DNA from: Zetaproteobacteria bacterium CG_4_9_14_3_um_filter_49_83
GTDB lineage: Bacteria > Pseudomonadota > Zetaproteobacteria > Mariprofundales > Mariprofundaceae
Length of the DNA stretch: 64,000 bases
NCBI GenBank assembly: GCA_002791545.1
Contig: PFXG01000011.1
Location: 58,412-122,411 of the forward strand
Direction: 5' to 3'
Part shown: positions 17,880-26,941 of the stretch, one piece after another
How positions within the stretch are numbered: position 1 is the stretch's first letter
How the letters are laid out: the number at the start of each line of letters is the position of its first letter
Program-made: the position numbers and the translations under genes
The notes under the pieces: model-generated
Database searches by the model: none
What the model was told of the DNA's origin: nothing
What the model saw: only the letters and a program-made list of their open reading frames with translations

Positions 17880-18890
17880 TGAAAAAGCCAACGAATCAAT
17901 GGGGTCATATATGGTCCGTCCCGCATTGCAAGGTTGAATTTGGTACTGGCTGAAAAGGAAGTTCCATACATATATCCGGCCTTTGTGTGAGGCATTTGCC
18001 TCTGGCCCCGATGGAAATTCGCGCATCTCCGGCCTCATCAGACTCTCGGCCTCGTCGCGTCGCCAGTTCGCAAACCCACCGACTGCGCCGATCCTGTTTG
18101 TTGCCGGCAAAGCGCAACACCAATTGGGTTCCCTGAATCAGCAGTTTGCGTAAATAGGCATCGCCTCGTTTGCTGATGCCCAGCAATTTCGGCTTGCCAC
18201 CGGTGGAGTGCTGGCGCGGAACCAACCCCAGCCACGCCGCCATCTCACGCCCGTTTTTGAACGTTTTCGCATCGCCCACTGAGGCTGCCAGCGCCGTCGC
18301 CACGACCGGACCAATACCCGGAATCGTCATCAACCTCTGACAAACCTCACTCTGTCTGCCGACCTCCTGAATCTGCCGATCATAGGATGCGATCCGCGCA
18401 ACGCAGCCATTCCTCTGGCGGCTACAATGCCATTCTCAAGCAGAAGACCCCTGATCTGATTCGCCTGCGCCGTGCGATGAGAAATCGCCAGTGAGCGCGC
18501 CCGGTGCACGGCCAGAATATCCTGCTGCTCCACGCTCTTGATCGCCACGAATCGCATATCAGGTCGCTGTACCGCCTCACAGATTGCTGCTGCATCGGCC
18601 ATGTCATTCTTGTTACTCTTTACATAAGGCTTCACAAACTGAGGACTGATGAGTCGAACATCATGGCCCATCGCCTTGAATTTGCGTGCCCAGTCGTGAG
18701 CATCACCGCATGCCGCCATGCCGATCAGGCAGGTGGGAAGTTGGGCGATGTACGCTGCAAGTTTGTTGCGACAAAGCTTCTTGCGCAGAACGATATGTCC
18801 TTTGCTATCCACTGCATGCAGATGAAATACGCTTTTTGCCAAATCAATGCCCACTGTTTTGATCACTTTTGTTGAGGTAGATTGTTCCAT
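17880..18890 (-). mobile_element. Decayed IS110-family transposase
   Basis: Two overlapping frames encode pieces of an IS110 transposase. The N-terminal DEDD domain (18890-18330) has VGIDLAKSVFHLHAVD, ACGDAHDWAR, KPYVKSNKNDMADAAAICEA and QANQIRGLLLENG. The C-terminal Transposase_20 domain (18333-17905) has IPGIGPVVATALAA, MAAWLGLVPRQHSTGGK and LGISKRGDAYLRKLL. Around 18385-18420 the frame shifts and roughly 50 residues of the usual linker are missing. The last part (after VCELATRRG) is also frame-shifted and diverged. The element is inactive. No terminal inverted repeats are expected for this family, and I cannot place its ends. Confidence 0.88.
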
Positions 18891-19149
18891 GGTTCGTCTC
18901 GCTCCTTCTTCGATTGGAATACCTCCATTCTGGCACATTGCGATGCCATCAGAGGAGCGGGACGGACCATCCCATTAGACTCGATTGATTTTCTTGCAAT
19001 CTCATATTTTGCCATCCTCCTCCCCTCAGATATCTGAAGAAGCATAGACTGCCACCCATAATCAGTTATACATCCACAACATGGTGGATAAAATCGATTT
19101 ATTTTAAATTATTTTTTTGCGTGGAATACGCTGACAGTTATCGCAAGAA

Positions 19150-19428
19150 CTAACTTCTGAAGTAGACGACCACCAGATGATAGCCGAATCTGGATTTGAT
19201 CGGGCCATGCAGTTTGAGCAAAGGCTTTTTGAACACCACATCCTCAATCGCTTTGACCAATTGGCCCGGATAGATTTCACCCAAATCACCATCACGCTTG
19301 CGTGAAGGGCAGGTAGAAAACTTGCGGGCCAATTTGGCAAAATCCGCCCCCTGATCGAGTTGTGCTTTCAACTTCTCGGCTTCGGCTTTGGTTTTCACCA
19401 GAATATGCCTGGCCATCGCACTACGCAT
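19150..19428 (-). CDS. ppiC: Parvulin-type peptidyl-prolyl cis-trans isomerase
   Basis: This is a single-domain cytoplasmic rotamase of about 92 residues, the same size as E. coli PpiC. Signatures are ARHILVKTKAEAEKL, GADFAKLARKFSTCPSRKRDGDLG and GPIKSRFGYHLV. It catalyses proline isomerisation in folding proteins. No good ribosome site separates the GTG at 19431, ATG at 19428 and ATG at 19416; I use 19428 by length comparison. It starts 11 bp after the rsmB stop on the same strand and is probably the last gene of the def-fmt-rsmB unit. Confidence 0.9.
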   Translation of the reverse strand: MRSAMARHILVKTKAEAEKLKAQLDQGADFAKLARKFSTCPSRKRDGDLGEIYPGQLVKAIEDVVFKKPLLKLHGPIKSRFGYHLVVVYFRS

Positions 19429-19439
19429 CACGAATGAAC

Positions 19440-20630
19440 TCAGAGACCAAATGTGGCAATAAAGAAGCCGTCATGCGTGACCGACGGCAAAAATCGCTGC
19501 ATAGATTGCAATCCGGCCACACCTTCCACCACCCGTTCATTCTCTTCTGGATGGATCGAACACACGGCATACACCAGCCACCCACCCGGCTTAAGGACGC
19601 GCAGTGCTTCGGCCAGCATATTTTTCTGCAATTCGGCATGCCGAAACACATCGGCTTTATCATGCAGAAATTTAGCATCGGGATGGCGACGAATGACGCC
19701 GGAAGCAGTACACGGTGCATCCAATAAAATCGCATCAAATGTATTGTCAGCAAACTCCAGCGCCGTCGCATCGCCCTGCGCCACAGAAACATTCACTGCC
19801 TGCACCCGCTCAAGATTCTCTTTTAGTCGCGGAATACGCTTTTCACTGAGCTCCACGGCCACGATATCTGCATCGGGATTCCGACGTGCCAGCAGAGCGG
19901 TTTTACCACCGGGCGCAGCACAAAGATCCAGAACCTGATTGCCCGGCTGCACATGCAGTGCCAACACGGCCATTTGCGCCGCCTGATCTATCACCGTAAA
20001 CGCACCAGCCTTATATCCGGGCAAAGCAACCACCGGCGTGCCGGATGGTAGCAGCACGGCATGCGATGAAAGCTTGCCTTCTTGAGCATCAAAAGATGAC
20101 TCTTCTGCTTCATCCGCCCATGCTTCACGGTCACCGAACACGGCCAGACATAATTTCGGCTTCTGCAGGATCACCTCTGCAATGTCCTGCACCGCATCAA
20201 CGCCAAATGCATCACGCCATGATGCATACATCCACTGCGGCAGCTCCATTCGCTGATAGGGTTTGAGCTTTTTCGGCGGTTCGCTGGCTGCAAGTTTACG
20301 CAGCACCGCATTCACAAAACCTGCCGCTTTCGGGTGAAAAATTTTCACCGCTGTTACCGTTTCATCCACAGCAGCAAAGGCCGGCACGCGCATGTGACGA
20401 ATCTGGTAAGCGCCGAGCAATAGTGCCGCACGCACCACGTTCTCCGGCTTGTCTTTCAAAAAACGGGAAACATCAGCTTCCAGTGAAAATGCATGGCGCA
20501 ACACGCCGTAAATCAGCTCATGCAACAGGCCGGATTCCTCTACCGGTGCATGATCCAGAAAAATATCAGCCTTATGACCCTGATAGACGATGCGATCCAG
20601 CGACTGAATAGCATATTGACGGACATTCAA
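19440..20630 (-). CDS. rsmB: 16S rRNA (cytosine-967-C5)-methyltransferase
   Basis: The enzyme methylates C967 of 16S rRNA using S-adenosylmethionine. Its 396 residues comprise an N-terminal NusB-like RNA-binding domain (about 1-135) and a Rossmann methyltransferase domain. The latter has the SAM motif DLCAAPGGKTALLA, the motif IV cysteine in DAPCTASGVIRRHPD and the catalytic motif VYAVCSIHPEENE. It is slightly shorter than the E. coli enzyme (429). The start appears to be a TTG overlapping the fmt stop (TTGA), consistent with translational coupling in a def-fmt-rsmB operon, a common proteobacterial order. Confidence 0.95.
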   Translation of the reverse strand: MNVRQYAIQSLDRIVYQGHKADIFLDHAPVEESGLLHELIYGVLRHAFSLEADVSRFLKDKPENVVRAALLLGAYQIRHMRVPAFAAVDETVTAVKIFHPKAAGFVNAVLRKLAASEPPKKLKPYQRMELPQWMYASWRDAFGVDAVQDIAEVILQKPKLCLAVFGDREAWADEAEESSFDAQEGKLSSHAVLLPSGTPVVALPGYKAGAFTVIDQAAQMAVLALHVQPGNQVLDLCAAPGGKTALLARRNPDADIVAVELSEKRIPRLKENLERVQAVNVSVAQGDATALEFADNTFDAILLDAPCTASGVIRRHPDAKFLHDKADVFRHAELQKNMLAEALRVLKPGGWLVYAVCSIHPEENERVVEGVAGLQSMQRFLPSVTHDGFFIATFGL

Positions 20631-21559
20631 ACGAGCACTTGTCCCTGAGCCAACTGCGCCCCGCGCAAAAATGCTTCGGCGGCCATGGCCTGTTTACCTT
20701 CAGGCTGTACTTCCAGCAGGCGATAAACAGAACCCTCACTGCAAGCCATATCAAACGCCTTTTGGTTAATCAGCGTGCCGGCAGCATGCCTTGTTAACGT
20801 ATCCAGCACTTCACCTCGAATCACTTTCAGCCACTTACCATTTACCTGCGTACGCATGCCCGGTCTGGGTGTAAAACAACGCACATAACGATCAAGCTGT
20901 GTCGCACTCATCTGCCAGTCAATAATACGCTCTTCATTTTTCAGCTTGGCGGCATAGGTAACCCGGACGTCATCCTGCTCGCTGCGGGTGAGTTCTCCTG
21001 CGACAAGCTTCGGCAGACTATTCACCAGCAGCTCTGCCCCCATCACGGCCAGCTTTTCCCACAGCTCGCCTGCGGTGGTTTGAGCTGTGATTGCGATACG
21101 TGATTCGGCATACACCCCGCCGGTATCGAGTCCTTCTTCCATGTGCATCAAGCCAACGCCGGTCTCTGTATCGCCAGCCAGCAGTGCCCGCTCGATTGGC
21201 GCAGCCCCCCGCCAGCGCGGTAGCAACGATGCATGTACATTCAGCGGTGCCACAGCCGGCGCATCCAACCATGATTTTGGCAGGATCATTCCGAAAGCGA
21301 CCACCACCAGCACATCACATTGCTTGCTCTGAAGCCACGCCAGTGCTGCATCGTTAGCACGTAATTTTTCCGGCGTTATGACATCAATGCCGGCAGCCAG
21401 CGCTGCTTGCTTAACCGGACTGGCAGTCAGTTTCATGCCGCGTCCTGCCGGACGATCAGGCTGCGAAACCACACCAACCACATCGATACCATCAGCTGCC
21501 AACAATGCATTCAGGCAAGCCACTGAAAAACCGGGCGTTCCGGCAAATACAATTTTCAC
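20627..21559 (-). CDS. fmt: Methionyl-tRNA formyltransferase
   Basis: The enzyme formylates initiator Met-tRNA with 10-formyl-tetrahydrofolate. At 310 residues it is normal length. It has the N-terminal formyltransferase fold (MKIVFAGTPGFSVACLNALL) and the catalytic loop NVHASLLPRWRGAAPIERA with Asn and His. A downstream GVGLMHMEEGLDTG motif follows, then a C-terminal tRNA-binding OB-like domain. It lies 10 bp after def and overlaps rsmB by 4 bp, so initiator-tRNA formylation and later deformylation are encoded together. Confidence 0.97.
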   Translation of the reverse strand: MKIVFAGTPGFSVACLNALLAADGIDVVGVVSQPDRPAGRGMKLTASPVKQAALAAGIDVITPEKLRANDAALAWLQSKQCDVLVVVAFGMILPKSWLDAPAVAPLNVHASLLPRWRGAAPIERALLAGDTETGVGLMHMEEGLDTGGVYAESRIAITAQTTAGELWEKLAVMGAELLVNSLPKLVAGELTRSEQDDVRVTYAAKLKNEERIIDWQMSATQLDRYVRCFTPRPGMRTQVNGKWLKVIRGEVLDTLTRHAAGTLINQKAFDMACSEGSVYRLLEVQPEGKQAMAAEAFLRGAQLAQGQVLV

Positions 21560-21569
21560 AGATACAACC

Positions 21570-22106
21570 TTATTTGAAGTGCTTTTTCAGTTTGCGTGTG
21601 ATCATATTGCGCTTCAACGGTGATATATAATCAATAAACAATTTACCATCCAGATGATCAAACTCATGTTGCAGAGCAACAGCCTGGAAACCTTCGAAAT
21701 CCTGTTCGAAAAAAGCACCGCTTAAATCCTGCCAGCGCAAGCGCACAACTGCGGGGCGGGAAACCTCTTCATAGTATTCAGGTATAGAAAGACAGCCCTC
21801 TTCATAGCTCGCCATCTCTTCACTCTTCCAGATAAACTCAGGATTAATCCACACTTTCAGATTGCGCACGCCCTGCGCCCCTTCAGCTTCTTCATAGCGG
21901 CCATTTTTCCAGTCGGTGTCGGTCACCGCCAGACGTAAAGACACGCCTATTTGCGGAGCAGCCAGACCTACGCCGGGTGCGTCGTACATCGTATCGGCCA
22001 GATCCTGAACCAGTGCTTTGATGCTATCTGCCTTAGGGTCCTCGACCTTTGCAGCCACTTGCCGCAAACAATCATCGGGATAAATTAAAATCGTTTGAAT
22101 CGCCAT
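21570..22106 (-). CDS. def: Peptide deformylase
   Basis: This metal-dependent enzyme removes the formyl group from nascent proteins. The 178 residues show all three family motifs: GVGLAAPQIG, EGCLSIP (metal cysteine) and QHEFDHLDG (HExxH metal site). It heads the def-fmt-rsmB-ppiC unit on the minus strand and is divergent from recQ, with about 137 bp between the two starts. That gap must hold promoters for both directions; I see no convincing consensus boxes there. Confidence 0.97.
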   Translation of the reverse strand: MAIQTILIYPDDCLRQVAAKVEDPKADSIKALVQDLADTMYDAPGVGLAAPQIGVSLRLAVTDTDWKNGRYEEAEGAQGVRNLKVWINPEFIWKSEEMASYEEGCLSIPEYYEEVSRPAVVRLRWQDLSGAFFEQDFEGFQAVALQHEFDHLDGKLFIDYISPLKRNMITRKLKKHFK

Positions 22107-22243
22107 GGCGAAACCCTATATCGGTTTTTTCACGAAAACCATGCACAGTTAAGGTATGCTTTGTATCGTTTCCATCGGATTGTGAGCCCACCAAAAAGTT
22201 CAAACTTCTTGCATTTCATTCTGGAACATGCTGTCATATAAAT

Positions 22244-24403
22244 ATGGCAACTAAAAAAGTAAAAGATCACGCAAAAAAAATTCTAAAAGACATATTCGGT
22301 TATGATGTATTTCGCCCCATGCAGGAAGAGATTATCCACTCTCTGCTGGACGGCAAAGATGCATTCGTTTTAATGCCCACTGGTGGCGGCAAATCCATGT
22401 GCTACCAGATTCCGTCTATCATGCGAGAAGGTACGGGTATTATTGTTTCCCCGTTAATATCTCTGATGAAGGACCAGGTGGATGCATTAAAACGCTGCGG
22501 CGTTAATGCTGCTTATTATAATTCATCGCTAAAAATGGCCGAGTCCAAAGATATTCTGGATCGCTTTGAAGCCGGCGAACTTGATTTACTGTATGTGGCA
22601 CCGGAACGCCTGCTTACCAAGGCCTTTTTAAAGCGGCTGGAAACCATCAAGGTCAGCCTGATTGCAGTTGACGAAGCCCACTGCGTTTCTCAATGGGGAC
22701 ACGATTTCAGACCGGAATACGTTCGACTGGGTGAGCTAAGAGATATCATGCCGGATGTTCCGATGATTGCTCTCACGGCAACCGCAGATGAACACACACG
22801 CGAAGATATTGCCGAGCGTTTAAAACTCACCAAAGCCAAACGTTTTATCTCCAGCTTTGACCGCCCGAATATTCGCTACCTGATTGCTGAAAAAAGACAG
22901 CCCTTAACTCAGGTTCTGCAGTTTCTGGAAGACTGGAAAGATTCCTCAGGCATCATTTACTGTCTCTCACGCAAGCGCGTGGAAGACATGGCTGTCAACC
23001 TGCAAAGGCATGGCATTCGCGCCGCTGCTTACCACGCCGGCATGCCCGGCCGATCACGCGACAGGGTGCAGGATGATTTTCTGCGTGACCGCGTGAAAGT
23101 GATCGTAGCCACCATCGCTTTTGGTATGGGCGTCGACAAACCCAATGTTCGCTTTGTTATTCATCATGACCTGCCGAAATCTATTGAATCCTACTATCAG
23201 GAAACCGGTCGTGCCGGACGTGATGGTCTGGAATCTGAAGCGCTCATGTTATATGGTTCGGGTGACGTTAATCTGGTTCGTCGCCTGATTGAAAATGTCG
23301 AAAACATTGAGCAGCGACGTGTTGAAGTACATAAACTCAACAGCATGGTCGCGCTGGCCGAAGCATTAACTTGCAGACGCCGCGTTCTGCTTGGATATTT
23401 CGGTGAAAATATGGAGGACGCCTGTGACAATTGTGATATCTGCCTTGATCCTCCGGAAACGTTTGATGCATCTGAACTGGCATCTTTAGCTGTGAAAACA
23501 GTGAAGTCTGTTAAAGGTGATTTCGGTGTGGGCTATGTCGTTGATGTGCTGCGCGGCTCTAAAAATGCCCGCATCAAAGAGCATCACCACGACCGGCTAA
23601 AAGTGCATGGTGCCGGTAAAGATATCAATGGTGATGAGTGGCTGTCTATCATGCGGCAGTTGATTCACCGGGGTTACTTTTCACAGGATATTTCTAAACG
23701 AGCCGCACTTAGAATGACCAAAAAGGCTACCGATCTCCTGAAAGGAGAAACGGTGATTCTTGCCAAATACAAACCCGGCATCAAACGCAAACTCCGTCGC
23801 TTCTCTCAAGCGCGGGATGCGGTGCTGCTCAAAAAGCTCGAAGCACTGCGTGAAAAACTGGCTGATAAAGAAGATGTCGCACCCTACTCACTGGTCAGTG
23901 ATGTCGCCCTGACTGAAATGAGCGTATTGACCGGCAAGGTTGGATTGGATGACCTCGCCCTGATCAGCGGAATGGGCAAACATAAGCTGGACGAATATGG
24001 CGAAGCTTTTGTTGAAGTACTTAACGCACATGCCGATTCCAGCGCATCACAAAAACAGCAGGGCAGTAATATTCCTAAATTGATGGCTAAAGGTCCCGCC
24101 CCCAATGACTCGCAAAGTCACACATGGTCTTTATACAAACGTGGCCACACCGTTGTCGAAATAGCTGCGATGGAAGGTATTTCTGAAAAAACCGTGATGA
24201 ATCATTTTATCGCACTTATTCGGGCTGCCATGCACATTGAAGTACCCAAGCTGATTGAAGATTTTGAACAGTTGATGCTTGAACTTGATGAGGCGGATCC
24301 ATACGCCTCACTGACAGAAATCAAGCGTGACCTGAGTGTTCAATTAACCAATGAAGAATTCCGCCTTGTTCTGGCATGGCGGGAAGCCATTGGTGTGAAT
24401 TGA
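22244..24403 (+). CDS. recQ: ATP-dependent DNA helicase RecQ
   Basis: This is a 3'-5' superfamily 2 DNA helicase for recombination and replication repair, 719 residues from the ATG at 22244. A frame beginning 195 bp earlier is open but runs into def and lacks support. Features in order are the RecQ motif FRPMQEEII, Walker A PTGGGKSMCYQ, DEAH box VDEAHCVSQWGHDFRPEY, motif VI ETGRAGRDG and the RQC zinc site (CRRRVLLGYFGE, CDNCDIC). A winged helix, an HRDC-like domain at about 530-600 and a C-terminal helix-turn-helix (VVEIAAMEGISEKTVMNHF) follow. The extra C-terminal HTH is typical of long RecQ forms. Confidence 0.96.
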   Translation: MATKKVKDHAKKILKDIFGYDVFRPMQEEIIHSLLDGKDAFVLMPTGGGKSMCYQIPSIMREGTGIIVSPLISLMKDQVDALKRCGVNAAYYNSSLKMAESKDILDRFEAGELDLLYVAPERLLTKAFLKRLETIKVSLIAVDEAHCVSQWGHDFRPEYVRLGELRDIMPDVPMIALTATADEHTREDIAERLKLTKAKRFISSFDRPNIRYLIAEKRQPLTQVLQFLEDWKDSSGIIYCLSRKRVEDMAVNLQRHGIRAAAYHAGMPGRSRDRVQDDFLRDRVKVIVATIAFGMGVDKPNVRFVIHHDLPKSIESYYQETGRAGRDGLESEALMLYGSGDVNLVRRLIENVENIEQRRVEVHKLNSMVALAEALTCRRRVLLGYFGENMEDACDNCDICLDPPETFDASELASLAVKTVKSVKGDFGVGYVVDVLRGSKNARIKEHHHDRLKVHGAGKDINGDEWLSIMRQLIHRGYFSQDISKRAALRMTKKATDLLKGETVILAKYKPGIKRKLRRFSQARDAVLLKKLEALREKLADKEDVAPYSLVSDVALTEMSVLTGKVGLDDLALISGMGKHKLDEYGEAFVEVLNAHADSSASQKQQGSNIPKLMAKGPAPNDSQSHTWSLYKRGHTVVEIAAMEGISEKTVMNHFIALIRAAMHIEVPKLIEDFEQLMLELDEADPYASLTEIKRDLSVQLTNEEFRLVLAWREAIGVN

Positions 24404-24441
24404 CATTGCTGATCTTCTTACTGTGATCAAACGGGAATCTC

Positions 24442-26739
24442 TTGGCATTCTTTAATTTTCGCCCGGCAAAAGACGAAAAGCCGATCGTGCTCAGCTGTCG
24501 GCTTTCGCCACCGGCTTATTCGTCCATTGATTTTGCTCATTTTCAGCGCGGCATTGATAATATCCGCATCGATGTACAAATCAGCGATATTTTTCAAACC
24601 ACAGTACGTCGCATCAGTCGCAACACTGTTGAACTAGCCGTTGAACAATTCAAAGGCAAAAAGTCCTGGGAGCAACTGGCCCAGTCTTCCATGGGTCAGA
24701 TCAAAAGATTCCAGAAAATTTATACTGACACCATGGAATCTGCCATTCACCAGTCCAAACAAACATCTGATCCGGCGCTGCTTTGGCTGGCCAGAATTGC
24801 TTCGATCGGCTTTATCCGAAAACATATCGGCGCTGAACTCGACAGAGCGGCCATTTTATTAAAGAATGAAGCTAAACGTGCTGTAGGCACCAATAAAGCA
24901 GGTCAAATTCAGGCGCAGTCCGTCTGGCTCATTCGGTATCGGCAACGGCTCTACTATTTCCTCATCAACATCTTCTTCAAACAAATGATGACAGCGGAAT
25001 CCGGCACCATCTTAAAGCTCAACCGGGCAATTCTCGGTGATGGTGATATTGATGCAGTAAAAAACATCATGTTTAACCCCTTGCTAAAATCCGAATCGCC
25101 CAATCAGGATGAAATGTTACTGATGCAATACCTGCTGTTGCCATGGCCCCAACAGGATGATGATGCCTTTGTCGCACTCAATGAATTATTAGACAGTGTT
25201 TTTTCACAAATCCCGCAAAGCCTGATTCCTGATAATGCCATTTCAATTGATATCCCGTGTTACCTGGATGTTATCCATGATTTTATACCGGATCAGCAAC
25301 AGGCCTCGTTACTTGACTGGCGTGACAACCCCGAAAACATGGAAAAGCTTTTTTCCTGGTTGAATAAAAAAGAACTTTCCGCCGAACTTGCAAAAGCCCC
25401 CGATTCACCTAAAAACGAACAGCTTGAGGCTGAAAACGGTAGTCGCAAAGCACTGTATGATCTTCTGACTGACCGCCTGAAACAGGCTGGCGTGATGTCT
25501 TCCATCGTTGCCAGCTATAATGTTAAGGATGCTTACCGCTCTTTATCGGGAAATTTACCGATTCGTCTTATTTTCTATTACCTGCTTGGTGGCGACAAAA
25601 GAAAACTGGCAATTCAGCGTATTCAAGGCATGGGTGCAACAGATATTGGCATGGCTCCCAAGGCCGTTTTTGCAATTCTGGATAAATGTATTCCTAAAGG
25701 TGTTGAAGAAAAAGAATGGGCGCTGCGCTTCATGCAGGATTTTATCGCCTATCGCCGTGATTTAAAATTATGGGCTCTCGTCCAATGCTGGATCGATCAG
25801 GTTCGCACCATTGATGATGAGAATGACATGAAACTGGCTTTGACCAATCGCTCCCTGTATATCTTTCTGCCAGCAAATGAATCCGATGATACTTCCGATG
25901 ACATCGACGGCCATGTCATGATTAAAGCAGACGTTCGCGGATCCATTGGTATAACCTCCAGCCTGCGCGAACAAGGGCTGAATCCGGCCACCCATTTCAG
26001 CCGGACATTTTTTGACCCGATCACTGAACTTTTACCACAATTCGGTGCGGAAAAAGTGTTTGTGGAAGGTGACGCTGTCATTCTCAGCATCATGGAGCAT
26101 AGCAATGAGCAGCAACGGACTGCCGTCTCACGCGCTTGCGGATTATGCAGAAAAATCATTCAGATTGTTGATCAGCAAAATCGTCATCATGCTGAAAGTG
26201 GCCTGCCTGTTCTGGAGTTGGGGATTGGCATTGTCTATGCCAGTGAATCACCGACTTTTCTTTTTGATGGCGATCATAAAATCACTATTTCTCCGGCCAT
26301 TGGCCGCTCGGATCGTTTATCGTCATGTTCGAAGGTAGTAAGACCTATCCTTGAAACTGCCGATGATCATGACCCTTCTCATCATGTTGATATGTTTGCC
26401 ATTTCAGAAGATGGCAAAATGAAGAATGATAAAGGTGAATCGCACCTTCGCTACAATGTGAACGGTATTGAACTGGATGCTAAAGCTTTCGCCAAACTGA
26501 AAAATGAGATTGGACTCCGAGCCTCGAATGTTCGTTTACCTGGCACCAAAATGACAGAGCGTTACATCATTGGTCAATTCCCTGATGTACAGGGGCACAT
26601 TCATATTCTGGCGATTCGGCAGGGTATTGTCCGTCTTTGGCATCCGCAACGTGAGCAGCGCAAAGCCCTGAAACAATTCTATTTTGAAGTTATCGCTGAT
26701 GATGAGCGCTATCTGTCTCTGGCCCAGATGATAAAATAA
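24442..26739 (+). CDS. Unrecognised protein with C-terminal class III cyclase-like domain
   Basis: This is a 765-residue protein with no signal peptide and an apparent TTG start. Residues 1-470 are helix-rich and match nothing I know. From about 490 the pattern follows class III adenylate/guanylate cyclases: KADVRGSIGITSSL, where Asp497 aligns with the first metal aspartate, then FFDPITELLPQFGAEKVFVEGDAVILSI, where Asp544 aligns with the second. A GIGIVYA strand and AIGRSDRLSSCSK follow, at the place of the usual VNxAARL segment. The asparagine normally needed for catalysis is not evident, so it may bind nucleotide without cyclising it. It lies 38 bp after recQ on the same strand. The cyclase assignment is inference from motif order. 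Confidence 0.6.
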   Translation: MAFFNFRPAKDEKPIVLSCRLSPPAYSSIDFAHFQRGIDNIRIDVQISDIFQTTVRRISRNTVELAVEQFKGKKSWEQLAQSSMGQIKRFQKIYTDTMESAIHQSKQTSDPALLWLARIASIGFIRKHIGAELDRAAILLKNEAKRAVGTNKAGQIQAQSVWLIRYRQRLYYFLINIFFKQMMTAESGTILKLNRAILGDGDIDAVKNIMFNPLLKSESPNQDEMLLMQYLLLPWPQQDDDAFVALNELLDSVFSQIPQSLIPDNAISIDIPCYLDVIHDFIPDQQQASLLDWRDNPENMEKLFSWLNKKELSAELAKAPDSPKNEQLEAENGSRKALYDLLTDRLKQAGVMSSIVASYNVKDAYRSLSGNLPIRLIFYYLLGGDKRKLAIQRIQGMGATDIGMAPKAVFAILDKCIPKGVEEKEWALRFMQDFIAYRRDLKLWALVQCWIDQVRTIDDENDMKLALTNRSLYIFLPANESDDTSDDIDGHVMIKADVRGSIGITSSLREQGLNPATHFSRTFFDPITELLPQFGAEKVFVEGDAVILSIMEHSNEQQRTAVSRACGLCRKIIQIVDQQNRHHAESGLPVLELGIGIVYASESPTFLFDGDHKITISPAIGRSDRLSSCSKVVRPILETADDHDPSHHVDMFAISEDGKMKNDKGESHLRYNVNGIELDAKAFAKLKNEIGLRASNVRLPGTKMTERYIIGQFPDVQGHIHILAIRQGIVRLWHPQREQRKALKQFYFEVIADDERYLSLAQMIK

Positions 26740-26768
26740 CCCTGCCTGAGCTTTAACTGGCACTCTGC

Positions 26769-26935
26769 CTAGGAGGCTGTCCGAGAACAGGAACCGTCGC
26801 GAAGGAAAGCGGGATTGAGTCATTTTTTCCGCTCATGAGAGGCGAATGCTGCTTACATTTAACGAGAATGAACGGGGAAATAGCCAATGTCCGCTTTTTC
26901 GCAGTAGGTTCTTCTGTTCGCGGACATACTCCTAG
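26769..26935. mobile_element. MITE copy 1 (167 bp)
   Basis: It is flanked by imperfect terminal inverted repeats: left CTAGGAGGCTGTCCGAGAAC, right end (reverse complement) CTAGGAGTATGTCCGCGAAC. Internal landmarks shared with the other copies are GCGGGATTGAGT, AACGAGAATSAA and CTTTTTCGCAGTA. It is non-coding. It sits exactly between the convergent 765-residue gene and the deacetylase gene, so its long inverted repeat could serve as a two-way terminator. CTAG at both outer ends may be a duplicated target. Confidence 0.85.
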
Positions 26936-26941
26936 CAGCGA

